Source: Lautropia dentalis (GTDB taxonomy: Bacteria; Pseudomonadota; Gammaproteobacteria; Burkholderiales; Burkholderiaceae_E). Taken from it: a stretch of 64,000 nt of DNA. Shown piece after piece: positions 18,350 through 27,572 of this stretch. The DNA is taken from contig NZ_RRUE01000002.1 in the NCBI RefSeq assembly GCF_003892345.1, positions 1,656,555-1,720,554 of the forward strand. The letters run 5' to 3'. The notes beneath the pieces are model-generated. The model saw only the letters and a list, made by a program, of their open reading frames with translations, was not told the DNA's origin and did not search any database. Position 1 is the first letter of the stretch, and the number at the start of each line of letters is the position of its first letter. A program made the translations under genes and the position numbers.

Positions 18350-18585
18350 GCTGGCTGATTCTGGCTACGAGGGATGAAGGGGGTCGCCTCTTCGCGGGGC
18401 TCTGCCAGTGAGGCAAGTGATTCCGTGATGAAACTGACGGGAAGGTCAGGGTTGTCAATGGCTGCACGGCCCACACTGGCCCAGAACTCGATCTGGCCTG
18501 CAATGGTTCTGTGCTCGGCTCGGGCTTCGGTACGGGCGTGGTCGTACAGCTCGCGATTGATTCGGATGGCGATGGAAGTCGTCAT
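18346..18585 (-). CDS. ParD-like antitoxin of the RelE-type module
   Basis: A 79-aa protein beginning MTTSIAIRINRELYDHARTEA, with RTIAGQIEFWASVGRAAIDNP. This is the TA-system ParD-family (RHH-like) antitoxin pattern in which the second helix reads xIAGQIEFWA. It precedes and overlaps the toxin gene, and a strong palindrome sits 22 bp upstream, so it is probably the autorepressor. Confidence 0.82.
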   Translation of the reverse strand: MTTSIAIRINRELYDHARTEARAEHRTIAGQIEFWASVGRAAIDNPDLPVSFITESLASLAEPREEATPFIPRSQNQPA

Positions 18586-18607
18586 GGTGTGATCATCCCA
18601 CGATATC

Positions 18608-18637
18608 CCTGAGTTACTACAATTGTAGTAATTCAGG
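18608..18637. promoter_or_regulatory. 30-bp palindromic operator of the toxin-antitoxin module
   Basis: An 18-bp perfect palindrome (TTACTACAATTGTAGTAA, 18614-18631) extends to CCTGA...TCAGG, giving 30 bp with one mismatched pair (18613/18632). It lies just upstream of the antitoxin start, in an AT-rich patch that likely holds the promoter. Confidence 0.8.
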
Positions 18638-18710
18638 ATGGTCTGTCAATCGATGTTTACCTGAATCCGGATCAGCGCCTTTGACAGATCCCGAAGCAGG
18701 TGAATGAAAC

Positions 18711-18749
18711 GGCAAAGGCCGGACCGTAAGCACGGGTCCGGCCTTTGCC
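18711..18749. terminator. Perfect 15-bp hairpin
   Basis: GGCAAAGGCCGGACC (18711-18725) pairs perfectly with GGTCCGGCCTTTGCC (18735-18749) around a 9-nt loop. It lies between the toxin-antitoxin promoter and the putA stop. No T-run follows, so it may be a weak bidirectional terminator for putA or a mobile hairpin remnant. Confidence 0.5.
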
Positions 18750-18780
18750 GTATGGTGCTCCTGCCCGGCGGCACCCGGAG

Positions 18781-18836
18781 CGTGTCATGGACTCATGCGT
18801 CCCTGCGCTGGCCCAGGCTGTCTACTGACAAGGTGC
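18781..18836 (+). repeat. Dispersed 56-bp repeat, copy A
   Basis: Starts CGTGTCATGGACTCATGCGT and ends ACTGACAAGGTGC. It matches copies at 24683-24738 (minus) and 38092-38147 (plus), best in the first 26 bp. Confidence 0.55.
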
Positions 18837-18884
18837 CCCACGCAGGCCACCCGCAGGTGGCCTGCTGCCCTGGGTGGCGACGGC

Positions 18885-21800
18885 TTACACCATCGTCATC
18901 AGGCTGGCGTTGCCGCCCGCAGCGGCGGTGTTCACGCTGATGGCGCGCTCGGCCAGCAGGATCTCGGTGCCGTAGAAGGCGCCGCCGGTCAGCTGGTCAT
19001 GCGTCAGACCCTGCAGGTTGACGATGGCGCCGGTACGCTTGGCCAGACGCTGGTTCAGTGCCTTCAGTTTGTCGGCATCACCTTCGAACAGGGCGCCCTC
19101 GAACACGGCGCTGTCGATCTCGGACTCGTTCAGCTGCTTGACCTTCGCGCGCAGCGTGCCGGGCAGCTTGTTGATCACGTCCGAGGTGGCACCGCTGCCC
19201 ACGAACAGTGTCTGGTTGCCGGTGGCCAGGCAGGTGGCCAGCTGTGCCAGGGCACCCAGCGGCGTGGAGGCCACGCACAGCACACGGCCACGGCCTTCCT
19301 GGCGATAGGTGTTGCGCTCGCCGGTGGGGCCGGGCATGACCTGCTCTTCCATGCCGGTCTGGGCCGCGCGCAGCCCCTCGACCAGGGCGCGGGCGCTGGA
19401 GGCGTCGGCTTCGACCAGGCCGGCGCGCGGCAGCCACTCGAGCAGCTGGGCCAGAGCCTGTTCGGTCTCCTGCGTGCGCGGCAGCACCGTGACCGGGCGT
19501 TTGGACAGCAGGCGCTTCAGGTACAGCGGGCCGCCGGCCTTCGGACCGGTCCCCGACAGGCCCTCGCCGCCGAAGGGCTGCACACCCACCACGGCACCAA
19601 CGGTGTTGCGGTTGACGTACAGGTTGCCGGCGTGGATAGAGCCGAGCACCCGTTCGATGGTTTCGTCGATGCGGGTATGCACGCCAAAGGTCAGGCCGTA
19701 GCCGGTACCGTTGATGTCGCGTACCAGCGATTCGAGGTCTTCCCGTTTGTAGCGCAGCACGTGCAGCACCGGACCGAACACCTCGCGGCCCAGTTCCTTG
19801 ATGCTCTTGATGTCGATCATCGTCGGCGGCACGAAGGTACCGGCGCCCAGGGCGTGCTGGTCGGCATGGGCCAGGGCAGGCTGGGCGACCTTGTGGCCCT
19901 TGGCACGCATCGTGTCGATGTGCTTGACGATGGTGCTGCGGGCTTCGTCGTCGATCACCGGGCCCACGTCGGTCGAGAGCAGTTCGGGGTTGCCCACGCG
20001 CAGCTCGCGGGTGGCGCCTTCCAGCATGGTCAGCAGGCGGTCGGCGCAGTCATCCTGCACGCACAGTACGCGCAGGGCGGAGCAGCGCTGGCCGGCCGAG
20101 TCGAAGGCCGAGGTCAGCACGTCGGCCACCACCTGTTCGGTCAGGGCGGAGGAGTCGACGATCATCGCGTTCTGGCCGCCAGTTTCGGCGATCAGCGGAA
20201 TGGTGTGGCCGTCCCGGTCCAGACGCTGGGCCAGCGTGGCGGCGATGATGCGGGCCACCTCGGTCGAACCGGTGAACATGACGGCGGCAATGCGCGGATC
20301 GGCCACCAGCGGGGCACCCACCTGCACGCCATCACCCGGCAGCAGCTGCAGCACATCGGCCGGAATGCCGGCTTCGTGCAGGATCCGGACGGCTTCTGCG
20401 GCGATCAGCGGCGTCTGTTCGGCCGGTTTGGCGATGACCGGGTTGCCGGCACCCAGTGCGGCCGAGACCTGGCCGGTGAAGATGGCCAGCGGGAAGTTCC
20501 ACGGGCTGATGCACAGCACGGGACCCAGCGGCCGGTGCGAATCGTTGCTGAACTCGGCGGATACCTGGTTGCCGTAGTAGCGCAGGAAGTCGACGGCCTC
20601 GCGGACCTCGGCGATGGCGTTGGGCAGCGATTTGCCGGCCTCGCGTACGATCAGACCCATCAGCACCGGCATGCGGTCTTCCATCAGCTGGGCGGCGCGC
20701 AGCAGGCAGGCAGCACGGTCGGCCGGCTGGGTGGCCTGCCAGACCGTGGCGGCTGCCGTGGCCGCTTTCAGGGCGGCGTCGATGTCGGCCGGCGTGGCTT
20801 CGATCACGTGGCCCACCACGTCGTGATGGTTGGACGGGTTCAGCACCGGTTTGGCCTCGGCCGGCAGGCTGGCAGCGGCAGGCTGGGTGGGTGCAGCGGC
20901 GCTCTGGCCTTCTGCCTTTGCATCGGCCTTGCCCGCTGCGCTGGCATCCTTGCTGACCTTGTCCGGGCTGCCGGCCTTCTGCCCGGTACCCTCGGCCGTT
21001 TTGCTGCTGGCGCCGGCATCCTTGCCGGTGGCTGCGGGTGTGTCCGCCTTCGGCAGGCTGACCGGTGTGCGATTGCCCGGCTGGGCCAGCCAGGTTTCGG
21101 TGGTGCTGGCCAGCAGGCCGCCCGACAGGGCCGCCAGTTTCTGCTCGTTGGCCAGGTCGATGCCGGAGGAGTTGGTGCGCTTGCCGAATACCTCGGTGGT
21201 GTACAGGTCCACCGGCAGCGGGATGTTGTCGTGCGGCGCGCCCAGCGGCGTGATGCCGGCGGCTTCCTCGATGGGGTTGGTGATCAGCTGGTCGATCGGC
21301 AGGTTGGGGTCGCTGACACGGTTGACGAACGACGTGTTGGCGCCATTCTCCAACAGGCGGCGGACCAGATAGGCCAGCAGCGTCTCGTGCGTGCCCACCG
21401 GGGCATACACGCGGCATGGACGGCCCAGGCCGCCTTCGGCCACGGGTTTGGTGACCTGTTCGTACAGCGGTTCACCCATGCCGTGCAGGCACTGGAATTC
21501 GTACTGGCCGGGGTAGTAGTTCCTGCCGGCCAGTTCGTAGATGGTGGCCAGTGTCTGCGCGTTGTGCGTGGCGAACATCGGATAGATGGCGTCGGGCACT
21601 TCCAGCAGCTTGCGGGCGCAGACCTGATAGGACAGGTCGGTGTGCACCTTGCGGGTGTAGACCGGGTAGCCGTCCATGCCGTCGAGCTGGGCACGCTTGA
21701 TCTCGCTGTCCCAGTAGGCGCCCTTGACCAGGCGGACCATGATCCGGTGGTGGCTGCGGCGGGCCAGGTCGATGATGTAGTCGAGCACGAACGGGCAGCG

Positions 21801-23018
21801 CTTCTGGTAGGCCTGCACCACGAAGCCGATGCCGTTCCAGCCGGCCAGGGCCGGGTCGAAGCACAGTGCTTCCAGCAGATCCAGCGAGATTTCCAGCCGG
21901 TCGGCCTCTTCGGCGTCGATGTTCAGGCCGATGTCGTACTGGCGGCACAGCAGCGTCAGCTGGCGTACGCGCGGGATCAGCTCGTTGCGCACGCGGTCGG
22001 CCTGGGCACGGCTGTAGCGCGGGTGCAGGGCCGACAGCTTGATGGAAATACCCGGGCCTTCGTAGATGCCACGGCCGGCCGAGGCCTTGCCGATGGCGTG
22101 GATGGCCATTTCGTACGAGGCCATGTAGGCCTGGGCGTCGGCCTCGGTCATGGCGGCTTCGCCCAGCATGTCGTACGAGTAGCGGAAGCCCTTGGCTTCG
22201 TACTTGCGGGCGTTGGCCAGCGCCTCGCCGATGGTCTCGCCGGTGACGAACTGCTCGCCCATCATCCGCATGGCCAGGTCCACGCTCTTGCGCACCACGG
22301 GCTCGCCGCCGCGCTTGAGCACACGGGTCAGGGCCGACGACAGGCTGCTCTCGCTGCTGGTACCCACCAGCTTGCCGGTGATCACCAGACCCCAGGTGGC
22401 GGCGTTGACGAACATCGACGGCGACTGGCCGAGGTGCGATTTCCAGTCACCATCGCCGATCTTGTCGCGGATCAGGATGTCGCGGGTCTCGCGGTCGGGA
22501 ATGCGCAGCAGGGCCTCGGCCAGGCACATCAGGGCCACGCCTTCCTGGCTGGACAGGGCGAATTCCTGGATCAGGGCTTCCACCGTGCCGGAGCGCGGCC
22601 GGTTGCGCAGGCCCTCGCTCAGGCGGCGGGCCAGCTTGTAGACGGACTGCTGGAAGGCCGGATCGACCAGCACCGAGGTCTGGGCCTGGCTGAGCAGCCA
22701 GGGCACGCACTCGGCCTCGGGACGGCGCCAGGCCGCGGTGATGGCGGCACGGCGCGGGGTCTGCGGCGAAACCTGCTGGGCAAACTCGACGAACGGGCCG
22801 GCCTGGGTCTGGCCGGTACTCTCCCGCTCGCCGGGCGCACAGTCCTTCGGCAGGGCGAGCTGGTCGGGTGGCTCTTCGCCACGCTCCAGCGCTTCCACAT
22901 AGCTCATCAGCGCCTGTCGTGTCAGCCACTGCAGGCTGCGGTTGTTGCGTTGCGCGATGTTGCTGAGGCGATTCTGCAGGGCCTCGTCAACCTTGATGTC
23001 AAGTGGGAGGTTGCTCAC
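18885..23018 (-). CDS. putA: Trifunctional proline utilisation protein PutA
   Basis: A 1377-aa protein that oxidises proline to glutamate in two steps and represses its own operon. Residues 1-45 are an RHH DNA-binding domain (LPLDIKVDEALQNRL...QALMSYVE). The PRODH barrel (FAD, ~residues 250-560) shows EGPGISIKLSALHPRY and GAYWDSEIKRAQ. The P5C dehydrogenase domain carries LIAETGGQNAM, DSAGQRCSALRVL (catalytic Cys) and FGGEGLSGTGPKAGG. A Lys/Ala/Ser-rich linker of ~80 residues separates PRODH and P5CDH, longer than usual. I use the GTG at 23018 because GGAGA precedes it and the RHH domain starts there. No putP transporter is adjacent. Confidence 0.93.
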   Translation of the reverse strand: MSNLPLDIKVDEALQNRLSNIAQRNNRSLQWLTRQALMSYVEALERGEEPPDQLALPKDCAPGERESTGQTQAGPFVEFAQQVSPQTPRRAAITAAWRRPEAECVPWLLSQAQTSVLVDPAFQQSVYKLARRLSEGLRNRPRSGTVEALIQEFALSSQEGVALMCLAEALLRIPDRETRDILIRDKIGDGDWKSHLGQSPSMFVNAATWGLVITGKLVGTSSESSLSSALTRVLKRGGEPVVRKSVDLAMRMMGEQFVTGETIGEALANARKYEAKGFRYSYDMLGEAAMTEADAQAYMASYEMAIHAIGKASAGRGIYEGPGISIKLSALHPRYSRAQADRVRNELIPRVRQLTLLCRQYDIGLNIDAEEADRLEISLDLLEALCFDPALAGWNGIGFVVQAYQKRCPFVLDYIIDLARRSHHRIMVRLVKGAYWDSEIKRAQLDGMDGYPVYTRKVHTDLSYQVCARKLLEVPDAIYPMFATHNAQTLATIYELAGRNYYPGQYEFQCLHGMGEPLYEQVTKPVAEGGLGRPCRVYAPVGTHETLLAYLVRRLLENGANTSFVNRVSDPNLPIDQLITNPIEEAAGITPLGAPHDNIPLPVDLYTTEVFGKRTNSSGIDLANEQKLAALSGGLLASTTETWLAQPGNRTPVSLPKADTPAATGKDAGASSKTAEGTGQKAGSPDKVSKDASAAGKADAKAEGQSAAAPTQPAAASLPAEAKPVLNPSNHHDVVGHVIEATPADIDAALKAATAAATVWQATQPADRAACLLRAAQLMEDRMPVLMGLIVREAGKSLPNAIAEVREAVDFLRYYGNQVSAEFSNDSHRPLGPVLCISPWNFPLAIFTGQVSAALGAGNPVIAKPAEQTPLIAAEAVRILHEAGIPADVLQLLPGDGVQVGAPLVADPRIAAVMFTGSTEVARIIAATLAQRLDRDGHTIPLIAETGGQNAMIVDSSALTEQVVADVLTSAFDSAGQRCSALRVLCVQDDCADRLLTMLEGATRELRVGNPELLSTDVGPVIDDEARSTIVKHIDTMRAKGHKVAQPALAHADQHALGAGTFVPPTMIDIKSIKELGREVFGPVLHVLRYKREDLESLVRDINGTGYGLTFGVHTRIDETIERVLGSIHAGNLYVNRNTVGAVVGVQPFGGEGLSGTGPKAGGPLYLKRLLSKRPVTVLPRTQETEQALAQLLEWLPRAGLVEADASSARALVEGLRAAQTGMEEQVMPGPTGERNTYRQEGRGRVLCVASTPLGALAQLATCLATGNQTLFVGSGATSDVINKLPGTLRAKVKQLNESEIDSAVFEGALFEGDADKLKALNQRLAKRTGAIVNLQGLTHDQLTGGAFYGTEILLAERAISVNTAAAGGNASLMTMV

Positions 23019-23255
23019 GATGGTCTCCGAATGAGCGGTGACGGGGCACCAGGATGCCTCACGCGCCAGCGGCCGTGCCGGGATGTCTCCATGCCCCGAT
23101 ACCTCTTCCGTGTGCTGCAGCCTGGTGTCCCGGGCCATACCGACCTGGGAATGGTCCGAAGCCCGGGGATGCCGGGCTTCGATCGGTTGAAAAGTCGGCA
23201 GCGTATCATCTTTTTTGCGGGAAATCCCGGGTGACAGGCTGAGTAGAATCAGAGG

Positions 23256-24569
23256 ATGAACATTTTCAGGTTGAAGACGCCCGTCTGGAGCGCGCTGGCC
23301 GTGCTTTTCGCCGCGCATGCGCAGGCCGCCACGCAGCTTCCCGGTGGCATGGTGCTGGTGCCCGCCAGCGAGGTCCGTGACGTGGACCGCGCCGCTCGCG
23401 AGGTCTCGCGCTGCGTGTCCATCCAGAGCGACCTGGACCGCCTTGCCTGTTACGACGAAGTGATGGCCCGGCGCCTGCCGTCGCCCGACCGCGACCTTCC
23501 CTCTGCCCGGCAGGGCAGGGTGGGGCTGAGCAGCCGTCCCGCACCGGCTTCGGAGGCGGACACGGGCGGCAGCCGTGCGGCGCCCCCGCCGTCGATGGGC
23601 CTGCGGGCCACACCGGCGCCGGCGCTCGGCGATGGCCTGGATGATGACGACGACAACGACAGCCCCCGCGGCAAGCTGCTGCTCGATGGCAGCCAGGCAT
23701 CTCGGGCCGTGCAGGATGTGCGCCGCAGCCTGGGCAGCGACCTGACCGACCGCTGGGAGCTGGACGACGATGTCAACCGCGGGCGCTTCCTGTTGCGGCC
23801 CTACAAGCCGATGTACATCTCGTTCGTCGACTGGACCAGCAGCCTGAACCGCTCGCCGTATTCGCCCAACCCGTCCAACCGGGCCAGCAGCCTGGCAGGA
23901 GGCGATCGCAGCGTCAATGCCAACCAGGCCCGGCGCACCGAGGTGGAGTTCCAGATCAGCTTCAAGACCAAGGTGGCCGAGAACGCCTTTGGCGACAATG
24001 GTGACATCTGGGTGGGCTACACGCAGAAGTCGCTCTGGCAGATCTACAGCCAGCACCTGTCGCGGCCCTTCCGCGAAACCAACTACGAGCCGGAAGTGAT
24101 GGCGGTGTTCCGCACGGACTACCGCATTGGCGGGTGGCACGGCCGGCTGGCGTCCGTGTCGTTGAACCACCAGTCCAATGGCCGTTCGCTGCCGCTGTCG
24201 CGCAGCTGGAACCGGGTGATCTTCCAGGTGGGGCTGGAGCGCGAACGCTGGACGCTGATGCTGCGGCCGTGGTGGCGCATCCCCGAAAGTGCGGCCGACG
24301 ATGACAACCCCGACATCACCGACTACTACGGCCGGGCCGAGGTGGTGGGGGTGTATCGCCGCGGCGGGCACGAATGGGCGCTCACGCTGCGCAATTCCAT
24401 GCGCATCGGCCATGGCCACGGCGCGGTGGGGCTGGACTATTCCTTCCCGATCAGCAGCTACCTGAAGGCGCACCTGCAGCTCTTCCATGGCTATGGGGCC
24501 AGCCTGATCGACTACAACCACCGCCAGACCCGCATCGGGCTGGGCGTGTCGCTGGTGCAGTGGCTTTGA
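23256..24569 (+). CDS. pldA: Outer-membrane phospholipase A (OMPLA)
   Basis: A 437-aa protein with a signal peptide ending AAHAQA at about residue 24. Residues ~170-437 form the 12-stranded OMPLA barrel. The catalytic His and Ser are visible in LNHQSNGRS and the Asn in SRSWNRV, the same H-x-S...N arrangement as E. coli PldA. The first ~150 mature residues are a linker with a short cysteine pair (SRCVSIQSDLDRLACYDEV) and a low-complexity stretch; this periplasmic extension is common in betaproteobacterial members. It hydrolyses phospholipids that reach the outer leaflet. Divergent from putA, with 237 bp between them. Confidence 0.9.
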   Translation: MNIFRLKTPVWSALAVLFAAHAQAATQLPGGMVLVPASEVRDVDRAAREVSRCVSIQSDLDRLACYDEVMARRLPSPDRDLPSARQGRVGLSSRPAPASEADTGGSRAAPPPSMGLRATPAPALGDGLDDDDDNDSPRGKLLLDGSQASRAVQDVRRSLGSDLTDRWELDDDVNRGRFLLRPYKPMYISFVDWTSSLNRSPYSPNPSNRASSLAGGDRSVNANQARRTEVEFQISFKTKVAENAFGDNGDIWVGYTQKSLWQIYSQHLSRPFRETNYEPEVMAVFRTDYRIGGWHGRLASVSLNHQSNGRSLPLSRSWNRVIFQVGLERERWTLMLRPWWRIPESAADDDNPDITDYYGRAEVVGVYRRGGHEWALTLRNSMRIGHGHGAVGLDYSFPISSYLKAHLQLFHGYGASLIDYNHRQTRIGLGVSLVQWL

Positions 24570-25039
24570 GGGGGATCCGGGCCATTCGTTCCCACGGCAC
24601 ACTTTGGGCGCGCATGGTTGCGCTGGCAGTACCCCAGGCCATTGAGCCCAGACCTTGAGGTATGAGGTCCGTGCGATCTGCAGCCCTGTCCTGTACACCC
24701 CAACGGGGGTTGGCGGGGACGAATGCGTTCGTGACACGTTCCAGCCAGCCTGGGGATGGCTTCCTGCCGGGCGTGGCTGTGCTGCCTGCCGGTGTTGTGC
24801 AGCCTGCCGGCGCTGCGCCTGACCGGTCCGTCACTGCCTGCAGTGCCGTCGCAGGCCGAGGAGGCGCTGCAGGCTGAAGGGCTGTCGTTGCATATCGGGC
24901 TGTCGCTGTGTTTTACTGGCAGGATGCGAAGCCCGTCACGCGGCGCAAGGCAGGCCGATACAGGCCGAAACATCGCCATCGGGGCAAGCAGGTAACATCA
25001 CCGGACCCCTTCTTTCATCGTGGCAAGGACACAAGGTAC
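24570..25039. other. Intergenic region with one dispersed repeat
   Basis: 470 bp between pldA and lemA. I see no gene. It holds copy B of the 56-bp dispersed repeat; the promoter for the lemA cluster is probably here but I cannot place it. Confidence 0.5.
24683..24738 (-). repeat. Dispersed 56-bp repeat, copy B
   Basis: On the minus strand it runs from CGTGTCACGAACGCATTCGT to TACAGGACAGGGC and agrees with copy C (38092-38147) at about 40 of 56 positions without gaps; the middle 14 bp differ but keep an inverted repeat (CCAACCCC/GGGGT). Confidence 0.6.
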
Positions 25040-25693
25040 ATGGCACAACCGACGACGATGGTGCAGCGTTCCACCGGACAGCGGGTTCTTCGCTGGTTTT
25101 TCGGTGCAGCAGTGGCCGGTTTTCTGGCTGGTGGCCTGACTGGCTGCGGCTACAACGACATCCAGCGCACCGACGAGGCCACCAACAGTGCCTGGGCCGA
25201 GGTGCTGAGCCAGTACCAGCGACGTGCCGATCTCATTCCCAACCTGGTCAATACCGTCAAGGGCTACGCCGCCCAGGAGAAGGAGGTGCTGACCCAGGTC
25301 ACCGAGGCCCGCTCGCGGGTGGGGCAGGTCAACGTCAACCCGGGTGATGCCGGTTCGCTCAAGCAGTTCGAAAATGCCCAGGCCGAGATGGGCGGCGCAC
25401 TGTCGCGCCTGCTGGTGGTGGCCGAGCGTTATCCGGAGCTGAAGTCCGACCAGAACTTCCGCGACCTGCAGGCCGAGCTGGCGGGCACCGAAAACCGCAT
25501 CACCGTGGCCCGCAAGCGCTACATCGATTCCATCAACACCTACAACGTACTGGTGCGCGAGTTCCCCGTCAATCTCACCGCGAAGGTCATGGGCTACGCG
25601 CCCAAGCCGCAATTCTCGGTCGAGAACGAAGCCGCCATCAGCAAGCCGCCCACCGTCGACTTCGGTGGCGGCCAAACGGCGCCCGCCAAATAA
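25040..25693 (+). CDS. lemA: LemA family lipoprotein
   Basis: A 217-aa LemA protein. A lipoprotein signal ends in the lipobox LTGC (Cys ~36), followed by the long-helix LemA domain: NSAWAEVLSQYQRRADLIPNLVNTVKGYAAQEKEVLTQVTEARSRV and ENRITVARKRYIDSINTYNVLVREFP. Function is not settled; LemA is routinely paired with TPM-domain proteins in the cell envelope, exactly as here. I chose the ATG at 25040 because the signal sequence begins there; the frame is open 44 codons further upstream. Confidence 0.92.
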   Translation: MAQPTTMVQRSTGQRVLRWFFGAAVAGFLAGGLTGCGYNDIQRTDEATNSAWAEVLSQYQRRADLIPNLVNTVKGYAAQEKEVLTQVTEARSRVGQVNVNPGDAGSLKQFENAQAEMGGALSRLLVVAERYPELKSDQNFRDLQAELAGTENRITVARKRYIDSINTYNVLVREFPVNLTAKVMGYAPKPQFSVENEAAISKPPTVDFGGGQTAPAK

Positions 25694-25961
25694 CCGGCCG
25701 CGTGGGCAACAGGCTGCGCGGGCAGTGGGCGTCACGGGCAGGAGACGGGACGGTTTGATGGCGTTGACACAACAGGAAGCAACGGTGCCGCGTGAAGGCA
25801 ATCCCCGGCTGGGCCGCATCCTGCTGGTCCGCGTCCTGCCGGTTCGTGCCTTGCTGCCCTTCAGCCTGCTGCGGGCAGGTGCGATGCCGAACCGTTCTGC
25901 GACGAACGATGCCACGCCGGCTGGCGGACACCGGTCGGGCGGGGCGTGCGGGCTGGGCCGG

Positions 25962-26930
25962 ATGTCCCGGGGGGTGATGGCGCTGTTGCACGTGGTGCTG
26001 GCGTGGCTGCTGGCCTGTCTGCTCCTTTCTCCCGTGCAGGCCCAGCAGCTGCAGGCCGTGCCGCCGCTGAAGGGGCCGGTCACCGACACGGTCGGCCTGC
26101 TCGATGCCAGCAAACGTGATGCCCTGGCCCAGCAGCTCATGGCGCTGAGCCGCGACAAGGGTAGCCAGGTGGCCGTGCTGATCGTGGCCACCACCCAGCC
26201 CGAGACCATCGAGGAATACAGCCTGCGCGTGGCCGAAACCTGGAAGCTGGGGCGGGGCAAACAGGCGGCCAACGGCAATGGCACGGCCATCGATGACGGC
26301 GTGCTGCTGCTGGTGGCACGCGACGACCGCCGGGCCCGCATCGAGGTGGGCTACGGGCTTGAGGGGGCCATTCCCGACAGCATGGCCAAACGCATCATCG
26401 ACCAGCAGCTGCTGCCACGCTTTCGCCAGCAGGACTGGGACGGTGGCGTGAAGGCGGCCGTGGATGCCCTGATTGCCCGTATCAACGGTGAACAGCTGCC
26501 CGAACCGTCTGCCGGCAAGGCAGCCGATCCCTTCGATGTCTGGGCCGAGGATGTGCTGCCCCTGATGTTCTTCCTGGGGGTGGGCGGCATCATCGCCTCG
26601 GGTTTTTTCGGGCGCTGGCTGGCGTCCATCGGGGCCGGCGGCATCATGGGTTTCAGTGCACTGGGTATCCTCGGCTCACCGGTCCTGGCGGTGGTGCTGG
26701 GGCTGCTCGTGCTGGGCTTCGTGCTGCTGGTCACGCTGGGCACGGCGGGCAGCAGTATGCAGCAGGTGGGTCGCCATACCTATCGCCATGGCCGCGGTGG
26801 CCGTGGCGGGGGTTGGGGTGGCGGCTTTGGCGGTGGTTTCGGTGGCGGAAGTGGCGGCTTCGGTGGAGGCGGCGGCTTCGGCGGGGGCGGTGGTGGCTTT
26901 GGTGGCGGAGGTGCATCCGGTGGCTGGTGA
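25962..26930 (+). CDS. TPM-domain (YgcG/Psb32-type) membrane protein
   Basis: From the ATG at 25962 this is 322 aa with a signal peptide (ALLHVVLAWLLACLLLSPVQA). The TPM domain follows (VTDTVGLLDASKRDALAQQL...QVAVLIVATTQPETIEEYSLRVAETWKLGRG...DDGVLLLVARDDRRARIEVGYGLEG), then two hydrophobic segments and a Gly-rich tail ending GGGGFGGGGASGGW, as in YgcG proteins. An earlier ATG at 25758 would place 68 odd residues before the signal peptide, so I prefer the later start, though its ribosome binding site is weak. Second gene of the lemA cluster. Confidence 0.85.
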   Translation: MSRGVMALLHVVLAWLLACLLLSPVQAQQLQAVPPLKGPVTDTVGLLDASKRDALAQQLMALSRDKGSQVAVLIVATTQPETIEEYSLRVAETWKLGRGKQAANGNGTAIDDGVLLLVARDDRRARIEVGYGLEGAIPDSMAKRIIDQQLLPRFRQQDWDGGVKAAVDALIARINGEQLPEPSAGKAADPFDVWAEDVLPLMFFLGVGGIIASGFFGRWLASIGAGGIMGFSALGILGSPVLAVVLGLLVLGFVLLVTLGTAGSSMQQVGRHTYRHGRGGRGGGWGGGFGGGFGGGSGGFGGGGGFGGGGGGFGGGGASGGW

Positions 26931-27537
26931 TCTGCATTCCCGACCCGGGCAGGCTGATGCCTCTCCCGGGGCTGATGCCTCTCCCGGGGCTGATACCGCT
27001 TCTGCGGGCCGTGCGCTGCCGGCGTCACACCGTGGCCTGATGGCCTGGTGGCGTCACAGTGGCCTGGCGCCCGATCCTGTCCTGCGGGCGTTCGACGATG
27101 CAGCTTTCGACCGCATCGAAGCGGCCATTGGTGCCGGTGAAGCCCGTCATCGGGGTGAAATCCGCTTCGCGCTCGAGCCACGGCTGGGCTGGCAGGCGCT
27201 GCGTCGCGGACTGGGCGCCCGCAGCCGTGCCCTGCAGATTTTTGGTGAGCACCGTATCTGGGACACCGAAGAGAACACCGGTATTCTCATCTACCTGTTG
27301 ACGGCCGACCATGCGGTCGAGATCATCGCAGATCGCCTGGTCAACCAGCGCCTGCCAGCCAGCATCTGGCAGCAGGCCTGCCAGTGCATCACCCGGGCAG
27401 CCGTGCCAGGGGGGCAGCCGGTCGAGGGCGTCCTGGCTGCCATCGACCTGCTGACGCAGGCGCTCATCGAGGCGCTGCCGGCCCGGCCGGACGGTGTCAA
27501 TCCCAACGAACTGGACAATCGGCCCATCCGCCTCTGA
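26920..27537 (+). CDS. Second TPM-domain protein
   Basis: A 205-aa soluble-looking protein with a shorter TPM-like domain: FDDAAFDRIEAAIGAGEARHRGEIRFALEP, then NTGILIYLLTADHAVEIIADRLVNQRLPASIW and TQALIEALPAR. Such a second, signal-less TPM protein regularly follows lemA-ygcG in Proteobacteria. I place the start at the GTG at 26920: GGAGG lies 8 nt upstream (26907-26911) and the gene then overlaps the previous one by 11 bp, implying translational coupling. An 18-bp tandem duplication near the start encodes DASPGADASPGAD. Confidence 0.82.
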   Translation: MAGDLHSRPGQADASPGADASPGADTASAGRALPASHRGLMAWWRHSGLAPDPVLRAFDDAAFDRIEAAIGAGEARHRGEIRFALEPRLGWQALRRGLGARSRALQIFGEHRIWDTEENTGILIYLLTADHAVEIIADRLVNQRLPASIWQQACQCITRAAVPGGQPVEGVLAAIDLLTQALIEALPARPDGVNPNELDNRPIRL

Positions 27538-27572
27538 GGCGGCGTGCAGGCGGCCCACCGTCCCGGAGTTTC

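Noticed and set aside
18711..18749. Considered as a textbook intrinsic terminator
   Set aside because: The stem is perfect but no T-run follows on either strand, so I list it only as a hairpin of uncertain role.
18795..23234. Very long plus-strand open frame opposite putA
   Set aside because: GC-rich antisense frames are common here; its translation is repetitive (Gly/Gln/His/Val-rich) with no recognisable domain, while putA on the other strand is unmistakable.
23019..24737. In-frame upstream extension of putA on the minus strand (over 570 codons)
   Set aside because: It lies opposite pldA, has no PutA similarity, and the RHH domain with a proper ribosome binding site begins at 23018.
24908..25039. 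Upstream extension of lemA
   Set aside because: Would bury the lipoprotein signal 44 residues inside the protein.
26947..26990. Short tandem repeat ctgatgcctctcccgggg considered as a regulatory repeat
   Set aside because: It lies inside the second TPM gene and simply encodes a duplicated DASPGA stretch.
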